Shown piece after piece: positions 27,237-54,868 of a DNA stretch of 64,000 bases. The DNA comes from Branchiostoma floridae. Lineage: Eukaryota; Chordata; Leptocardii; Amphioxiformes; Branchiostomatidae. Every line of letters begins with the position of its first letter. Within the stretch, counting starts at the first letter, position 1. The notes under the pieces were generated by a model, which saw only the letters and a list, made by a program, of their open reading frames with translations, did not search any database and was not told the DNA's origin. The stretch covers positions 24,599,673-24,663,672 of the forward strand of contig NC_049985.1 of the NCBI RefSeq assembly GCF_000003815.2. The letters run 5' to 3'. Both the position numbers and the translations under genes were made by a program.

Positions 27237-28293
27237 GCTTTGAGCTAGATTTCCATACAAGTCCATGCACTAAAGGCATGTCAAATGATACTTTGTAATG
27301 ATATCCCCACATTTCAATTTCATGTCATATCGTGGAAAACACTCCTATTACTGTTTTATTTCTACCAAATTTTGTGCACGCTATTCCCTAGAATATAAGA
27401 CAAAGCCTAGGGTGTCCTAGGCAAATTGCTGTTTGAGTAATATTACATGTAGGTCAATAAAAATACATGTTTTGTCAATTCCCTCTACCCTGTCACCTTC
27501 ACTGCTATACATGTACTTTGATCATCCTATAATTAGAGAAATACGTTGAAATGGGTACAAGCTCATTCATGTTTCTAAATCTTACATCACCCTCTAAATT
27601 TAATATCTGTTCCTATCACCATGGAATATGTGAGCATATTATCTACTTTTTAATTATCAATTTATTATAAGTTGGGTCAAATTTGATGATGCCAAAGTTA
27701 AAATGCCTTTTTAATTATCAATTTATTATAAGTTGGGTCAAATTTGATGATGCCAAAGTTAAAATGCCCAGTAGGGTTGGGTGAGCTTCATAGCTTGATT
27801 CATATGTCTATGTATGGCATCAAAAATATTTCATACATCGGTCTGTGTGAGCAGTTTTTTTAATGGGATTTCATGTGTATGAAGAACTTTTCTGTAATGG
27901 CAAGACAAACCGACATGCACACACTTTGGCTGTGATTGCTTTGATACAAATGCAGCAAATATATATGTGATCGCAACATTGCTGCTTATGATCTATGGTC
28001 ATCAACATATTCAAGCAGCCTGTAAAGCATCAATCTCAAGATTCCAAACATGCAATAAGTTTAAAAGAACATTTATGATATTAAAGGTTATTCTTTACAA
28101 ATGTTTTAAGTACAGTAGTTTGCAGACTTTTAAAAAGTATTCTTTACTCTTGGAATACAGAATTGTTTGTATCACTCCTATCTACAGCACTGTGTTGGAA
28201 AACAAATCTAGTTTCCTTTAGTGATTTTAATTACTAATTGAATAATTACTTAGTCAAGTGCTTCCAGTATGTATGACTTGGCAACTCCGCCGA
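27237..28293. other. 3' flank of copy 3, duplicate of 4140-4262 plus 8083-8939
   Basis: This copy holds the uninterrupted version of the site into which the 4.3-8.1 kb LINE inserted (near 27390). A local tandem duplication of about 65 bp occurs at 27650 and 27715. No gene is seen. Confidence 0.6.
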
Positions 28294-29168
28294 CTACTTG
28301 ATGCCCTTGGCAGCCAACTCTTCTGTCACCCTTTTCAGATAGCCAGGATCAGGATAGCCATGCCTAAAGAAGAAAGAAAGTGACATTCTAGTAGCTGTCT
28401 GATCAAGACATTTCTCATAAGTGGATTTAAGTGACATAAATTAAATCCTTGTTGGGTCTGCAGCAGTGAATAAGCCACAGATAATGATTATTAACATAAA
28501 CAAAACAAAACAAAACTTTCTTTTAGTCTCTGATATTCCAGGTCATTTGGAATGTTTCACCACAAAACTTGGACTTCATCAAGTGAATACCTTATATAGG
28601 AATAAATATGTTCCATTTTTTTTACCTTTAAGTCAATAAAATGTATCGTTATCATGATTCAAACTGCAAACTACACTGTTCTGAATTGACAAAAAATTAA
28701 TTGATACATACATGCTTGGTCCTCCATGTGTACTTGTCTTGTGATGAATGTCGTTCCAAATCACTGTGTCCCTGTGTCCTGTTGTTGAAGATGTTCCAAT
28801 GGTGAAGGTTAGCTTCTGTTCAAAAGCTTGTTTTAGCAGCTCCAGCACTTTTTTCCCATCAGAATTATACGGGAGAAATGCTCTGCGAGTTGTTCCTGTG
28901 TAAGGCTTGCCTGGGTTGGGATGGTCTGACTGGAGAAGAAAGTATCATGCTTCAATTATTTTTGCACTGAGGAAGGTACTTAGATTACAAATGATGACAA
29001 ACAGCTTCATATTGACAAAAAGTAATGTGAAACTTACTTCATAGAGAATCACACTTTGGTCACTATGCTTTTTCATCACAATATAACAAACTGTTTAACC
29101 TACCCCTTGTATTCCGCTTCCAAAAGCATAGTCGATGATGATGGTCCCAGTTTGCTTATAGCCATTAA

Positions 29169-32100
29169 GAGTCATTGCACGAGAAAACCAGGCAAAACCA
29201 GGCAGAGGCCGGAAGATGGGGGTCGGCCAAATCGGTTCATACTTTGTATGTGTGATAGGTATGTGGAACTATTAACAGCCATATACTTAAAACCCTCCAG
29301 CTATTTTTCGTTATCGAGTTCTGGGACCCCCCTCAGAGACCCTCGAAAATCCGACAATTTATGGCTGAAAATTACTGAAATTGCGATGGCTATCCTGGGA
29401 AATGTACATAAGATACAAATCTAACTTTTATATTTCCATATAGCATGGGTCCTTAAGGTTTACAGACCAAAAGTTGAAGATGATACATTAAATTTAAGAG
29501 GGTGTACTAGGGGGTTACCTGAATCACTGAAAGCAGATTTTTTATCACTGTAAATTTTAGTGATATTCAAGGCCCATTATCTGCTATACGCAGTGGCTCT
29601 GGTAAATGGTTTTACTTTTGCTGGAGAGAGGAACATCTACTTATTCAAAAACAATCGTCATCTTTTTGGGCCATACATAACGCGAGCCGTGAGACGGGGG
29701 TCTTTATGGGGATTTTTCGAGTTTTGGGCCATAATAAATCGAGTAATTATATTACACTATGGGGGTAAGTCATGTCAGATGTTTGTATAGTTGCTTGTAA
29801 ACCATGCATAGCTGTCAAAAATATTTTGATTGATTGGTTATGTTAATTGGGGCTCCACATGGGGGATATAAGGATACTTGAAACGGAATTTTGCTGATTT
29901 TACACATTCAAATTATTGCTTTCTTATGCGATTAAGCCTGTACCTTCCTAAATCACTTCGTACATACGTACTTTGTCGTGCCCAAGTAAAAAGCTCTGCA
30001 TGGGGGTTACCAGGACTCCAAAAATGTGATACCATTTAATAAACAGGGCACGTGGATTCATACCTACTTCATAAATGCTGAAAAATATAAAACAAGACTG
30101 CAACAAAAATCAAGATTAATGCTACTTTGGGATGGATACTTTTGTTATCAATTACGGTATACCATAGGGTACAGTTTAGGTATACTTCTATTCACAAAGT
30201 GCTGTCCACCAATGGCGTGTGAGTATGCCTGACTATTCTGTTATCACCATAAGGACAAACCAAAAACAAAGCCTATCACAAAACCTTTATATGTAGAACC
30301 CCTTTAGAAGGGAACGGTGTATTGTACGATCTGCAAAATACGTGTATACTAATAACACAAAAGAAATTAGAAAATAGCTAAACCATCGAAATGCATATTT
30401 ACAAAAAGAATTTTGTTGGAGTAGTGATAAAAGCACTTTGGTGATAAGTATGCTACAAAAGAATAAAAGTAACAAATTACAAAAATCAATTCGCACTACT
30501 CATACAGTCACGTGCCTAGGATTGGCCGACTTATGTCTGGTCAGAAAGCTGATGATAGTGAAGTGGCCCAGGCCGCTAGTTAAGGGAGCTGATGCGAAGC
30601 TGTTGTTCCAGCCCATTGTGTGGCAGACAGATTACAATATTTTGCTAGACTTTCAGTAACACAGACTCAGCACAGATTAGATGGCCATTTACGTGGAGGC
30701 GTTATACTAGAGAAGAGAAGAGGAGACAGGAATTATCTCACTCCAGACATGATACTCTATCTGTACAAATCCACTATCCGCCCTTGTATGGAATACTGCT
30801 GTCATCTATGGGCAGGTGAGCCGAAGGACTGTCTGCAACTTCTAGACTGCATTCAAAGAAGAATCTTTATGGCTATTAGTAATCAATTATCACCTAAGCT
30901 TGACCCTCTCTCCCACAGGCGAAACATGGCATCCCTGTCCCTTTTTACCGGAACTTCCATGGGAATTACTCCAATGATCTCATACTACTTGTCCCTCCGG
31001 TGCGAGCCTTTCAGCGCAACACAAGGTTCTTAGCAAACTCACATCACTTTACTGTTCAATTGCCGGTTTCCAGGCCCTTCTAGCTATAGAGCAACAGTTT
31101 ACAACAAAATTATGGAACTCACTTGACGACTCCTGTTTCTCTCCTGTCTACAACTTATCAGTCTTCAAAACAAATGTTCACCGCTATCTCCGTGCACTGT
31201 TTCCAACTCCTTAGTTCATTGAATTGAAGTAGTCTCGTGACCTTGCTTTGAACAATCTTGTTACAAAAAGTTAAAGGTTTAATCAGATAGCGCTTTATTG
31301 TAACACTAGTCTTACAAAAGTAAACTATTCTTTTTTTAAAGACTGCATTTCAACAGTTTTATATATTTGTATCAATTTCTTGTGTGTAGTTGTATTTTGT
31401 AGAGCGGATGAGTTATTATTTGTCTCTTTATGTAAATGGTTTGTCATAGAGTTTACTTTTGGCTTGACTATAGGCCAAATCGGTTTGAATGACATCCGTG
31501 TGCACGTCAGTTATTGGCAACTTTCACTTAAGAAAAAAATTAATCCATACTGTTTATCAAACAAAGCAGCTACATATTGAACAAACAAGAAGATGTGAAG
31601 GAACGAAAATCAAGAATGTGTTGGTATATCATAATCTGCGTGTGTTCATCCTTCCTGACTACAATACCTCACCTGATTTCATAATGAATGCAACTTTTTG
31701 GCCATTTGGCCATGTCATCCACATAGACAAATCAACAGGACCTTTGAGTGATGAATCAGGCATACTAACACGCCATTGGTGGACAGCACTTTGTCTATAG
31801 CTGTACCTCTGCTGTATTCCGTAATTGATAACAAAAGTACAATGCACATGTATCCATCCCTAAAGAGCATTAATTTTTGCTTTTGTTGTGGTCTTGTTTC
31901 AACATTTATGAAGTAGGTATGCATCCTTGTGCTCTGTTTATTAAATGGTATTACATTGTTGGAGTCCTGGTAACCCCCATGCAGAGCCTTTTCACTTGGG
32001 CACGACAAAGTACGAAGTGATTTAGGAAGGTACAGGCTTAATCGCATAAGAAAGCAATAATTTGAATGTGTAAAATCAGCAAAATTCCGTTTCAAGTATC

Positions 32101-32796
32101 CTTATATCCCCCATGTGGAGCCCCAATTAACATAACCAATCAATCAAAATATTTTTGACAGCTATGCATGGTTTACAAGCAACTATACAAACATTTGCCA
32201 TGACTTACCCCCATAATGTAATATAATTACTCGATTTATTATGGCCCAAAACTCGAAAAATCCCCATAAAGACCCCCGTCTCACGGCTCGCGTTATGTAT
32301 GGCCCAAATAGATGACGATTGTTTTTGAATAAGTAGATGTTCCTCTCTCCAGCAAAAGTAAAACCATTTACCAGAGCCACTGCGTATAGCAGATAATGGG
32401 CCTTGAATATCACTAAAATTTACAGTGATAAAAAATCTGCTTTCAGTGATTCAGGTAACCCCCTATAGTACACCCTCTTAAATTTAATGTATCATCTTCA
32501 ACTTTTGGTCTGTAAACCTTAAGGACCCATGCTATATGGAAATATAAAAGTTAGATTTGTATCGTGTGTACATTTCTCAGGATAGCCATCGCAATTTCAG
32601 TAATTTTCAGCCATAAATTGTCGGATTTTCGAGGGTCTCTGAGGGGGGTCCCAGAACTCGATAACGAAAAATAGCTGGAGGGTTTTAAGTATATGGCTGT
32701 TAATAGTTCCACATACCTATCACACATACAAAGTATGAACTGATTTGGCCGACCCCCATCTTCCGGCCTCTGCCTGGTTTTCTCGTGCAATGACTC
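29169..32796. mobile_element. TTAA-flanked long-TIR DNA element 2 inside the Deltex-coding exon
   Basis: TTAA is at 29165-29168 and 32797-32800. The ends read GAGTCATTGCACGAGAAAAC inward. The arms of about 1.05 kb (29169-30232 and 31756-32796) are nearly perfect inverted copies; one small difference is a repeated AAACCAGGC near the left end. The centre (30233-31755) carries a decayed LINE fragment and no transposase. Ends and target match element 1 in style (GAG start, TTAA), although the arm sequences differ. Probably non-autonomous. Confidence 0.9.
30620..31215 (+). mobile_element. Decayed LINE RT C-terminal fragment carried inside element 2
   Basis: Frames on the plus strand give YKSTIRPCMEYCCHLWAG, LLDCIQRRIF and PLSHRRNMASLSLF, the conserved tail region of Jockey/CR1-type reverse transcriptases. 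The frame shifts near 30960 and continues in another phase. No catalytic motif is left. Confidence 0.7.
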
Positions 32797-35700
32797 TTAA
32801 GATTCAGTTGTCTGTTGTAGGAAACCTTCATGCTTCCTTCAGGCTGGTTTCCTATCAGTTTCCCCACAACAGCACTGCAGACAGGGCAGCGAGATGTTAT
32901 CTTCATAGCCTTGTCCAGACACTTCTTGCAGAACACGGCCTTACAGCCTCGGGCTTTGCAGGGAGGAGACTGTGGATTTGTTGGCACCGACATGCAAATA
33001 GGGCATATGACATCATTGGGATCATTGTTCTTTTCGGTAGTTACTTGCCATGATTTTGCGTTTTTGGTAGGAGTCCCTGTCAGGTTGTTGACTCTTTCTC
33101 TCACACTTGTAGCGACGGGGATGGCCAGTAGGCCACAGAAGTCTGCCCTAGCTGCCCTTATTTTTTCTGGTTCTCCCATGAACATCACTGTCGTGTCATC
33201 ATCAGTGGACTTTGTAATCACTTCTGGGTGGTCTTGCCTCACTTTCCTGATACTATCAAAAATAGATGTCAGAGTTAAGTTGTACTGGGCAACATTGAAG
33301 TTTTTACACGTTATCTTGCTAAATACCTTTTGGTAGAGTGTGATGAATTCATCAATGGCCATTTCTGGTTGAGGACTCCTTCCCTGTGAAGGTGATGGTA
33401 CAAAGTATGCTATTGTGTTGTCCATGCTTGTATGAAACACAGACTTGTATCTTTTACCAATATCTGTTATCTCTGCATGGTGCTTATGCCGAGTGTATGT
33501 TAGAACATATGGGTCTACGAATGCTGCAAACTTATGTCCTTGTTCTGATTCAGAGCTGCCAGCACCACCTTTAGCACAATGTCCTTTCTGTTCTTCAACT
33601 CTGTTCTGATTTGGGTCATCACATCCACCATCATCTGACAACATTGATGCAGCTGTAAATGCAGCAGTGGTAAGAGAAAGCAGTTAGTGCTGGGTCACTT
33701 AAATGTGCACGTGTTTAACACAAACCTATAAAATTCAACAGCGATTACATTTGTCCACATAAACCTCTATGTATAAAACCTTGTCCAAAGCTTCAAAGAT
33801 TTACGTTCCATCTTCACTTGAGGCAAGTCTTAGAATGTTGATATCAATGTGTGGTATAAGTCTGTCCCTCATTTGATAATCACAAGAGAAAAACTTTTAA
33901 CACATCCTGAATTGCTTCAGCATAAACTTGACTGTACTTCTGTATACAGGGAAACTGCAAACACAAAAAATGGGTATCGGGGTCAAGTCTGAAATGTCTG
34001 ATTGTCTTATTAACTGATTCACAGGCCATTTATACAAAACTCGATCACCTCCATGCTTATTGGATAACATACAAGACCCAATATTCATTAAAATGAAAGT
34101 GTATCAGGTCTCAAAGCTCATATTCAAATACAGGAAATTGCTAAGGTCGAACTTGTTGACATGACTTTTGTCATGATTTACAAGAAAAAAATTGTTGCCT
34201 TCAAAAGACGCAGAATCTTACCACTCACCATTCACCATTCTGCTAACATTTCCTAACACACTGTCCTCAGATAGTCTCGGAGGGCGTCCTGTTCTTGAGC
34301 TCGCCACACTTTGTCGCGAACTTTTCAGCAGAGAACACAGCTCCCTCTCCGTCGCCTTTGGTAGACTGTATTGAGCAGTTTTAGGACTGTTCTTGGTCAA
34401 CTTATTCCCCATGACAGAGTAATCAATTGTGATATTTGCCAGTTTAAAGTCCACTTTGTCTGCGGGTGGTTTAGTCAACTCGTTCAATCTCGCTGCCATA
34501 TCCTGTGAGAAAGACACAACTTCGTAGTCGCCTCCCTCCCGAGCTAGAGTCTCTGCAAACTCACATGTGCTCTTGGCGCTTGCCAGACTGATCTGAGCTC
34601 CCTCTATCTCTGCATCGATCTGTTTCTTCCTGGATGTTTCCTCTGTATCAATACAGTTAAGAAGCCGATCGCTCTCTTCCTTTACCATCTCAATCAAAGT
34701 TTGTGCGGTTTTGTGGACTTTCTCACGAGCCCCCTCTGCGTTTAGTTGAAGTTGTTCCTTTAGGCGTTTCTGCACTTCTTCTGTTTGACGAAAGAACTCC
34801 ATCCGGGCCTGACACTGTGGTGTGAGATCTAAGATTGTCTGTCTCTTCTCGGCAGCCACCTTTTCTATTTGTACGTAGTCGTGCTGTGAGTCCCTGTGTT
34901 CAAACAAGGCACATTCGTTGCATATCGGAGTCTCACAGGTCCTACAATAGAGCTTCAACATCTCTCCGGAATGCTTTAAGCACGGTGGAGCTTTCCTAGC
35001 CCTGAAAACGTTGTCGTATTTTCCAGTTTTTAGTTCCTCAAAAATTATGAGCGTGTGACCCCTGGTAGCTCTTACAAGACGATGTGCCGACTCACAGCTC
35101 TCACACAGAAACTCAGCACACTCCGAACACCTGGACGTGGCTGGCTTCCCTTCCTCACAACTGGTGCAGAGGACATCATCTTTACCCTGGCGAACCTTGT
35201 TGTGCTCGGTCACGGCTTTCACCAGGCTGGCGATAAAGAAGTTGTCCTTTAGACCCTCGACGCCATTTTGGGGCAGCGAAACTGGCTGACGACAAATAGG
35301 ACACGGAAATGTGTCGCCATCGTTCTTCTGGACCCATTCCCGCAAACAGTGCTCACAGAAGGTGTGCAAGCACGGAAGAACCTTCGGGTTCTTAAAGGTG
35401 TAGAAACAGATTGTACACTGGGTGGAGTCGTCGCTGACTTTCTCTGGAACAGCGGCAGTCGCCATATTGCTGTTGAGATTTTACTTCCTGATATGACATC
35501 ACCACACCTGTGCATGGCGTGCCGAAAGTTCAAAAGGCAATGTCCGCAGGTGACATCCCGCTCGGTGAGAAGAGGTTTAAGATTACAGACGACTTTGAGT
35601 TGGGTAGACTTTAAGTCTCAACAAAAGACTAACTTCAAAGCATATAGTTACAATGTTATTCTCGGGTGTACATCGGTAAGATTGAAACGTTTAACTTCAG

Positions 35701-36149
35701 AAACATCAAACAACATGCCGTCCCGACAATTCAACGGTCAGTTAAGGTTTTGAGTCATTCGGCATTTAGTGTATCGATTTCCTTCCACCGTATTGAACAA
35801 AGTAACATAACATCATAGCAAAGTTTTTATCCGTTTATTAATTGGTTTAAACTTCGGCGAAAGTGAACAAGGACGTCAACGCCCATTTCCCCCTTTTAAA
35901 CGTCGGGATAAGCTATACAAACATAAACAAGTGTGACATGTTGAAAAATGTTCACCGACCGTTCAATTTGAGTAGCATATCAAATGCCAAGTGTGGCAGG
36001 CATTATGCAACTAATAATAAAGGTGGATTGTAATATTTTACAAATTAGATAGATATGTCCAACTTTAACATCATACCGACACGGGCATGTCAATTGGCAG
36101 CATGCGACACAATAATTTTCTATAAGGTTTTCTGTATTACATAATTATT

Positions 36150-36196
36150 TACTTGATGTCAGCAAGTGTGATACACTTGCTTGCTGACATCAAGTA
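36150..36196. repeat. Near-perfect palindrome created in one duplicate
   Basis: TACTTGATGTCAGCAAGTGT is followed by its reverse complement with 4 extra bases. The other duplicate (about 18420-18465) has only the inner, imperfect half. The extra arm is absent there. Confidence 0.7.
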
Positions 36197-37044
36197 TAGA
36201 AATGTCGTGTTTATGATTTAGTGTCCAGACTTTGGGAGCTAAGCTTTGGGGCGCTACGTTTCTATACAAGTCCATGCGATCATGTCGAATTGCATCAACT
36301 ATGTAATAATTACAGAACATTGTATTTCCAGAAAAGACTCATAGCAGGGAAAAGAGCTGTTTATATTTTCATTTTTATTTTCACCAATTATGTATATATT
36401 CTAATAAAATGTAAAATCTAGGGTTGCTCCAACTTATTGCCGTTTGAGCAATGCTAGTTTAATCACGTCTGGTGTCTCCCTTACTAAATTTGCACATTCT
36501 ATGAGAGGAAAAAGCTAGCCTTCCATTTACCATTTGCTCTTGCCACCATGGAATATAGAATGTACTTTGAAATTGTGCTGATAAATATTAGCTAAGTCAA
36601 GTTGGTAAAACTTTGATGATAACAAAGTTCAAATAAGTTGAGGAGGGTAACATTCATTGGTTCATATGCCTATGTATCATATCATAAAACCATTTAAAAC
36701 ATTTGTTCTTATGCAGGGCTTTTTACTGACATTCCGTAAAATGTATTGATTTGAATCTTTCCTGTATTGTAATGCCAAACTGACCTCAGACAAATGAAGT
36801 TAGGTACATGTTTTCACATTTCAATACAAATTCTAGCAAAACTGTTTACACAACATTGTTCATAACATGCACTAGCCAGCACATCTCCTTGAAACTAACC
36901 ACTTTAAGATTTAAATCATGAAATACTCTGAAATAATGTTCCTCCTGAATCATACTATGAATGCCATTTATCTTTCAGAATATGTTGTTCTAAGCTAGGC
37001 GTCAATTTCTAATGATCTAATTTCTAATGATCTAATGCTATAAC

Positions 37045-38286
37045 CACAGGATGCTGCATAAGTTACACTTTCACGGGATCAGGGGGCGAACACTCACCTG
37101 GGTACAAAACTGGCTACTGGACCGTCAGCAACAAGGGGAAAAGTCTGGTCCTGTCAGAGTAAGATCCGGAGTACCTCAGGGAACGGTGCTAGGGCCATTA
37201 CTTTTTTTGATTTACATAAATGACATCAACAAAGACATAACATCCCAAATCAGACTATTTGCTGATGACTGTCTCGTTTACCGCCCCATAGTCCGTGACG
37301 AAGACCATTATGCCCTCCAAACTGACCTAGATAATCTTTGTATGTGGTCTAACACTTGGCAGTTGCGCTTTAATGTAAAAAAATGTTCCATCTTGCACAT
37401 CCACAAGTCCAGAAGCTCACATGATTTTTTGTATACAATGTTTAACGAACCACTCAACTGTAACAGCCAGCATCCGTACCTAGGTGTCATTCTCACCCAC
37501 AATCTTAGGTGGAAGCCACATATCAATGACATTACAGCCAAAGCCAACAGCACCTTGGGGTTTGTCCGACGCAACTTAAGGGGGGCAAGTAAAGAGGTAA
37601 GAGCTAAGGCTTACACTTCCATAGTCCGCCCTAAGTTAGAATACTGTTCTTCAGTCTGGGACCCCCACAAACTAAAACACGCACAAACAAACAGCCTTGA
37701 GGAGAAGCTGGATTCAGTCCAGCGTAGGGCTGCCAGGTTTGTCACAGGCAACTACAAACAATCCACCAGCAATACATCACTACAACAATCACTTGGTTGG
37801 GCGACCCTAGCACAGAGAAGACAACAAGCACGACTTACACTAATGTACAAGGCAGTCAACAACCTCATTGCAATACCCATCCACACCATACTTACACAAA
37901 ACAACAACATTACAAGAGGTCACAACCAACGTTTCCACACCTTAACATGCAAAACCGAAACATACAGGGCAAGTTATTTCCCCCGGACAGTCATAGAGTG
38001 GAATAGCCTGCCTGAACATCTGATACATACCACCTCCGTAGAACAGTTCAAAGCCGGGGTAGCCAAGTATTATGGCTACCCTAGCTCTACCCAGCTGTAA
38101 GACCGAACTATGCCCTAGCAACTTGTACAGCACAGCACTGTTATTTTTGTCTGTTGAATGAATACGTTTTTTTTTTCTCACTATTTTTGTCTCACCACCA
38201 CCGGTTTGCTAGGGCATCCTCACTCCCCTGGGCACAAAGTCCCGCGAGGGGCATTGCCCAGTATTACGTAGATGTAGATGTAGATG
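37045..38286 (+). mobile_element. 5'-truncated CR1-like LINE with GTAGAT tail
   Basis: A single frame, 37051-38100, carries the RT palm motifs GVPQGTVLGPLLF and LFADDCLVY and the C-terminal region (SIVRPKLEYCSSVWDPH, VQRRAARFVTGNY). The element ends in short GTAGAT tandem repeats near 38268-38286. The paralogous spacer near 19285 lacks it completely, giving an exact empty site. No endonuclease domain remains, so this copy cannot move by itself. Confidence 0.88.
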
Positions 38287-38593
38287 TTATTGTTACATGA
38301 CATTGAGTAAAACATTGCCTTCCTGCATTACTTCATACTATATCATGCATGCAAACGAAGCTTGAAATATTTCAATTTCAGTCTAATCTGATAACAAATA
38401 TGTCCAAGTTTCCATATACTTTTACATTTACCATTTCAAGAAATTATTATCATGCCTTTTAAAGTGTTATATGTCTTTGTCTATATACATGTACAGTACT
38501 GTTCCATACAAATTCTAAAATCTTTATTGGTTTTGAAAAGAAGCACTTCATTGACCAGTGTTTTCAATATGTTGGAGTTTACATCTCGCTTTC

Positions 38594-53686
<15,093 letters not shown>

Positions 53687-54100
53687 GTTGAGCCGCTCCA
53701 AAGCGTCTCGATCGGTAGACAGGTGCACACCGTGCAGTATTTAGCACTGCAGTCTGTACATAAACCTCAGATTGCACAAAATGGCTGACAATCGACAGGA
53801 ACAACCACTGAAACCACAGTCAGAACGGCTATGGCGCGTATATACCTACCTGAAACCACCTACTCGGAATCGCGGTGTTCATTCCTGGATCGAAACTAGC
53901 TTCCGGGTTGGGCGGGGATTTCAAAGGTGAAAGTTGCTCCCTCGTCATTGGCTAGAAGTTAAACCACGTGATCTGATTTGACCAATCAGAGGTAAGCAGC
54001 GGAATTCCCCTTACGTCATGCGCTCGTCATGCGGTACCAAAAAAGAGGAAGAGAAAGCGGAACATCGATGACGTCGTCAGGTTTCGGTGGGTGGATTAGT
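53687..54100 (-). promoter_or_regulatory. Promoter region of the four-RRM Deltex gene with NF-kB, CRE and ETS-IRF motifs
   Basis: Upstream of the ATG at 53686 there are: GGAATTCCCC (54001-54010), a full NF-kB-type decamer on either strand; TTACGTCA (54011-54018) directly beside it and TGACGTCG (about 54069), CRE/ATF type; GGAAGAGAAA (54047-54056), an ETS-IRF composite (GGAANNGAAA); CCAAT at 53982-53986 and its inverse near 53947. The motif matches are read from the sequence. Their use in immune induction is inferred from the same set at the 62.5-63.0 kb promoter and from the interferon control of vertebrate DTX3L. Confidence 0.6.
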
Positions 54101-54511
54101 AAATTTTGGTTGCCCACAAAATCTAAATATATCTGAGGGGAACTTTTGTCACTTTATATCTGGTAAACACACTCGGGCGAGTTGTAAACTTTGAACTTTA
54201 AACAGTGTAAACTTTAGACAGTCATAGGGTCATAGTGGCATAAATGATGGTAACATGATAAATACAATTGCACACAACAGGTTTAACACAAAATGAAACA
54301 GTTGTTCATGGATAAATTATAAAATTTATTTTCCAGAACAGATAATGCTTCAGAATGTACAGTGCTGTTATGTAATTCTTTATTGGCAAGACACACACTT
54401 TCAAAAGAAGTATTATTATCTAAATAAATTGTTGACATGAAAACTAAATGTTGTACTGTTTCATTGGGTGTATACTTTCTTCTCATTTACATTGTACATG
54501 TAATTGTATGT
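54101..54511. other. Intergenic, no gene seen
   Basis: AT-rich sequence between the promoter above and a fold-back element. No feature is recognised. Confidence 0.5.
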
Positions 54512-54868
54512 AGGCTATGTGGACAAAGCACAACTAAAAATCTTACAATTTCGGAATGTACAATCATTTTATTATTATCATATTTCCATTTTCTTCAATT
54601 AAGGGTTAATGACCCGCCCCGAGGTGTATATGGTGTCATAACGCCTGGTCCTTTGCTATAACCACTGAATAAAACCACCGAGTGAGCGAAGCGAACGAGG
54701 TGGTTTTATGAGGTGGTTATAGCAAAGGACCAGGCGTTATGACACCATATATACCGAGGGGCGGGTCATTAACCATCACTAGAATAATATGGACTTACGA
54801 CACTAACAAAATGATTGTACAATCAGAAATTGGAAGATTTTCAGTTGGGCTATGACCACATAGCCCAC
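54512..54868. repeat. Large inverted repeat ending at an assembly gap
   Basis: Inner arms of about 75 bp (54605-54680 and 54692-54772; for example GTCATAACGCCTGGTCCTTT and its complement) are almost perfect. Outer arms (54512-54600 and 54795-54868) pair less well. Similar sequence (ATACCGAGGAACAGGTGGGT) reappears right after the gap at 55836, so the unsequenced part probably holds more of the same element. Confidence 0.75.

Larger units (their letters stand above)
28294..35465 (-). pseudogene. TRIM-Deltex chimeric gene, copy 3, DTC exon split by a transposon
   Basis: Exons: 35465-34229 (ATG; TRIM module with complete RING, B-boxes, coiled coil), 33652-32801, which after a 3628-bp insertion resumes at 29168-29104, then 28929-28712 and 28363-28294 (TAG). 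Domain order equals copy 2: KH-like segments, second RING (CPICMS...CPVC), Deltex C-terminal domain; no macro domain. The insertion falls right after NRQLNL, at the start of the Deltex domain. Counting TTAA once, the exons sum to 2442 nt, so the frame was intact before insertion. In the present allele translation runs about 30 codons into the element (KSHCTRKPG...) and stops at 32700-32702. The product would have both RINGs but no Deltex domain. It may therefore be a recent loss or a truncated but expressed ligase; the near-identical element arms favour a recent event. Confidence 0.86.
35466..38593. other. Intergenic spacer between copy 3 and the RRM-Deltex gene; duplicate of 17646-19589
   Basis: Same sequence as the spacer upstream of copy 1, with two additions: a palindrome-forming insertion near 36150-36196 and a CR1-like LINE at 37045-38286. 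The copy 3 promoter should lie just above 35466. No host gene is seen. Confidence 0.75.

Noticed and set aside
53687-54100. Divergent gene upstream of the four-RRM gene, by analogy with 62.5-63.0 kb
   Set aside because: No plus-strand RRM or other coding exon is visible between 54100 and 54868. The gap after that prevents a final judgement.
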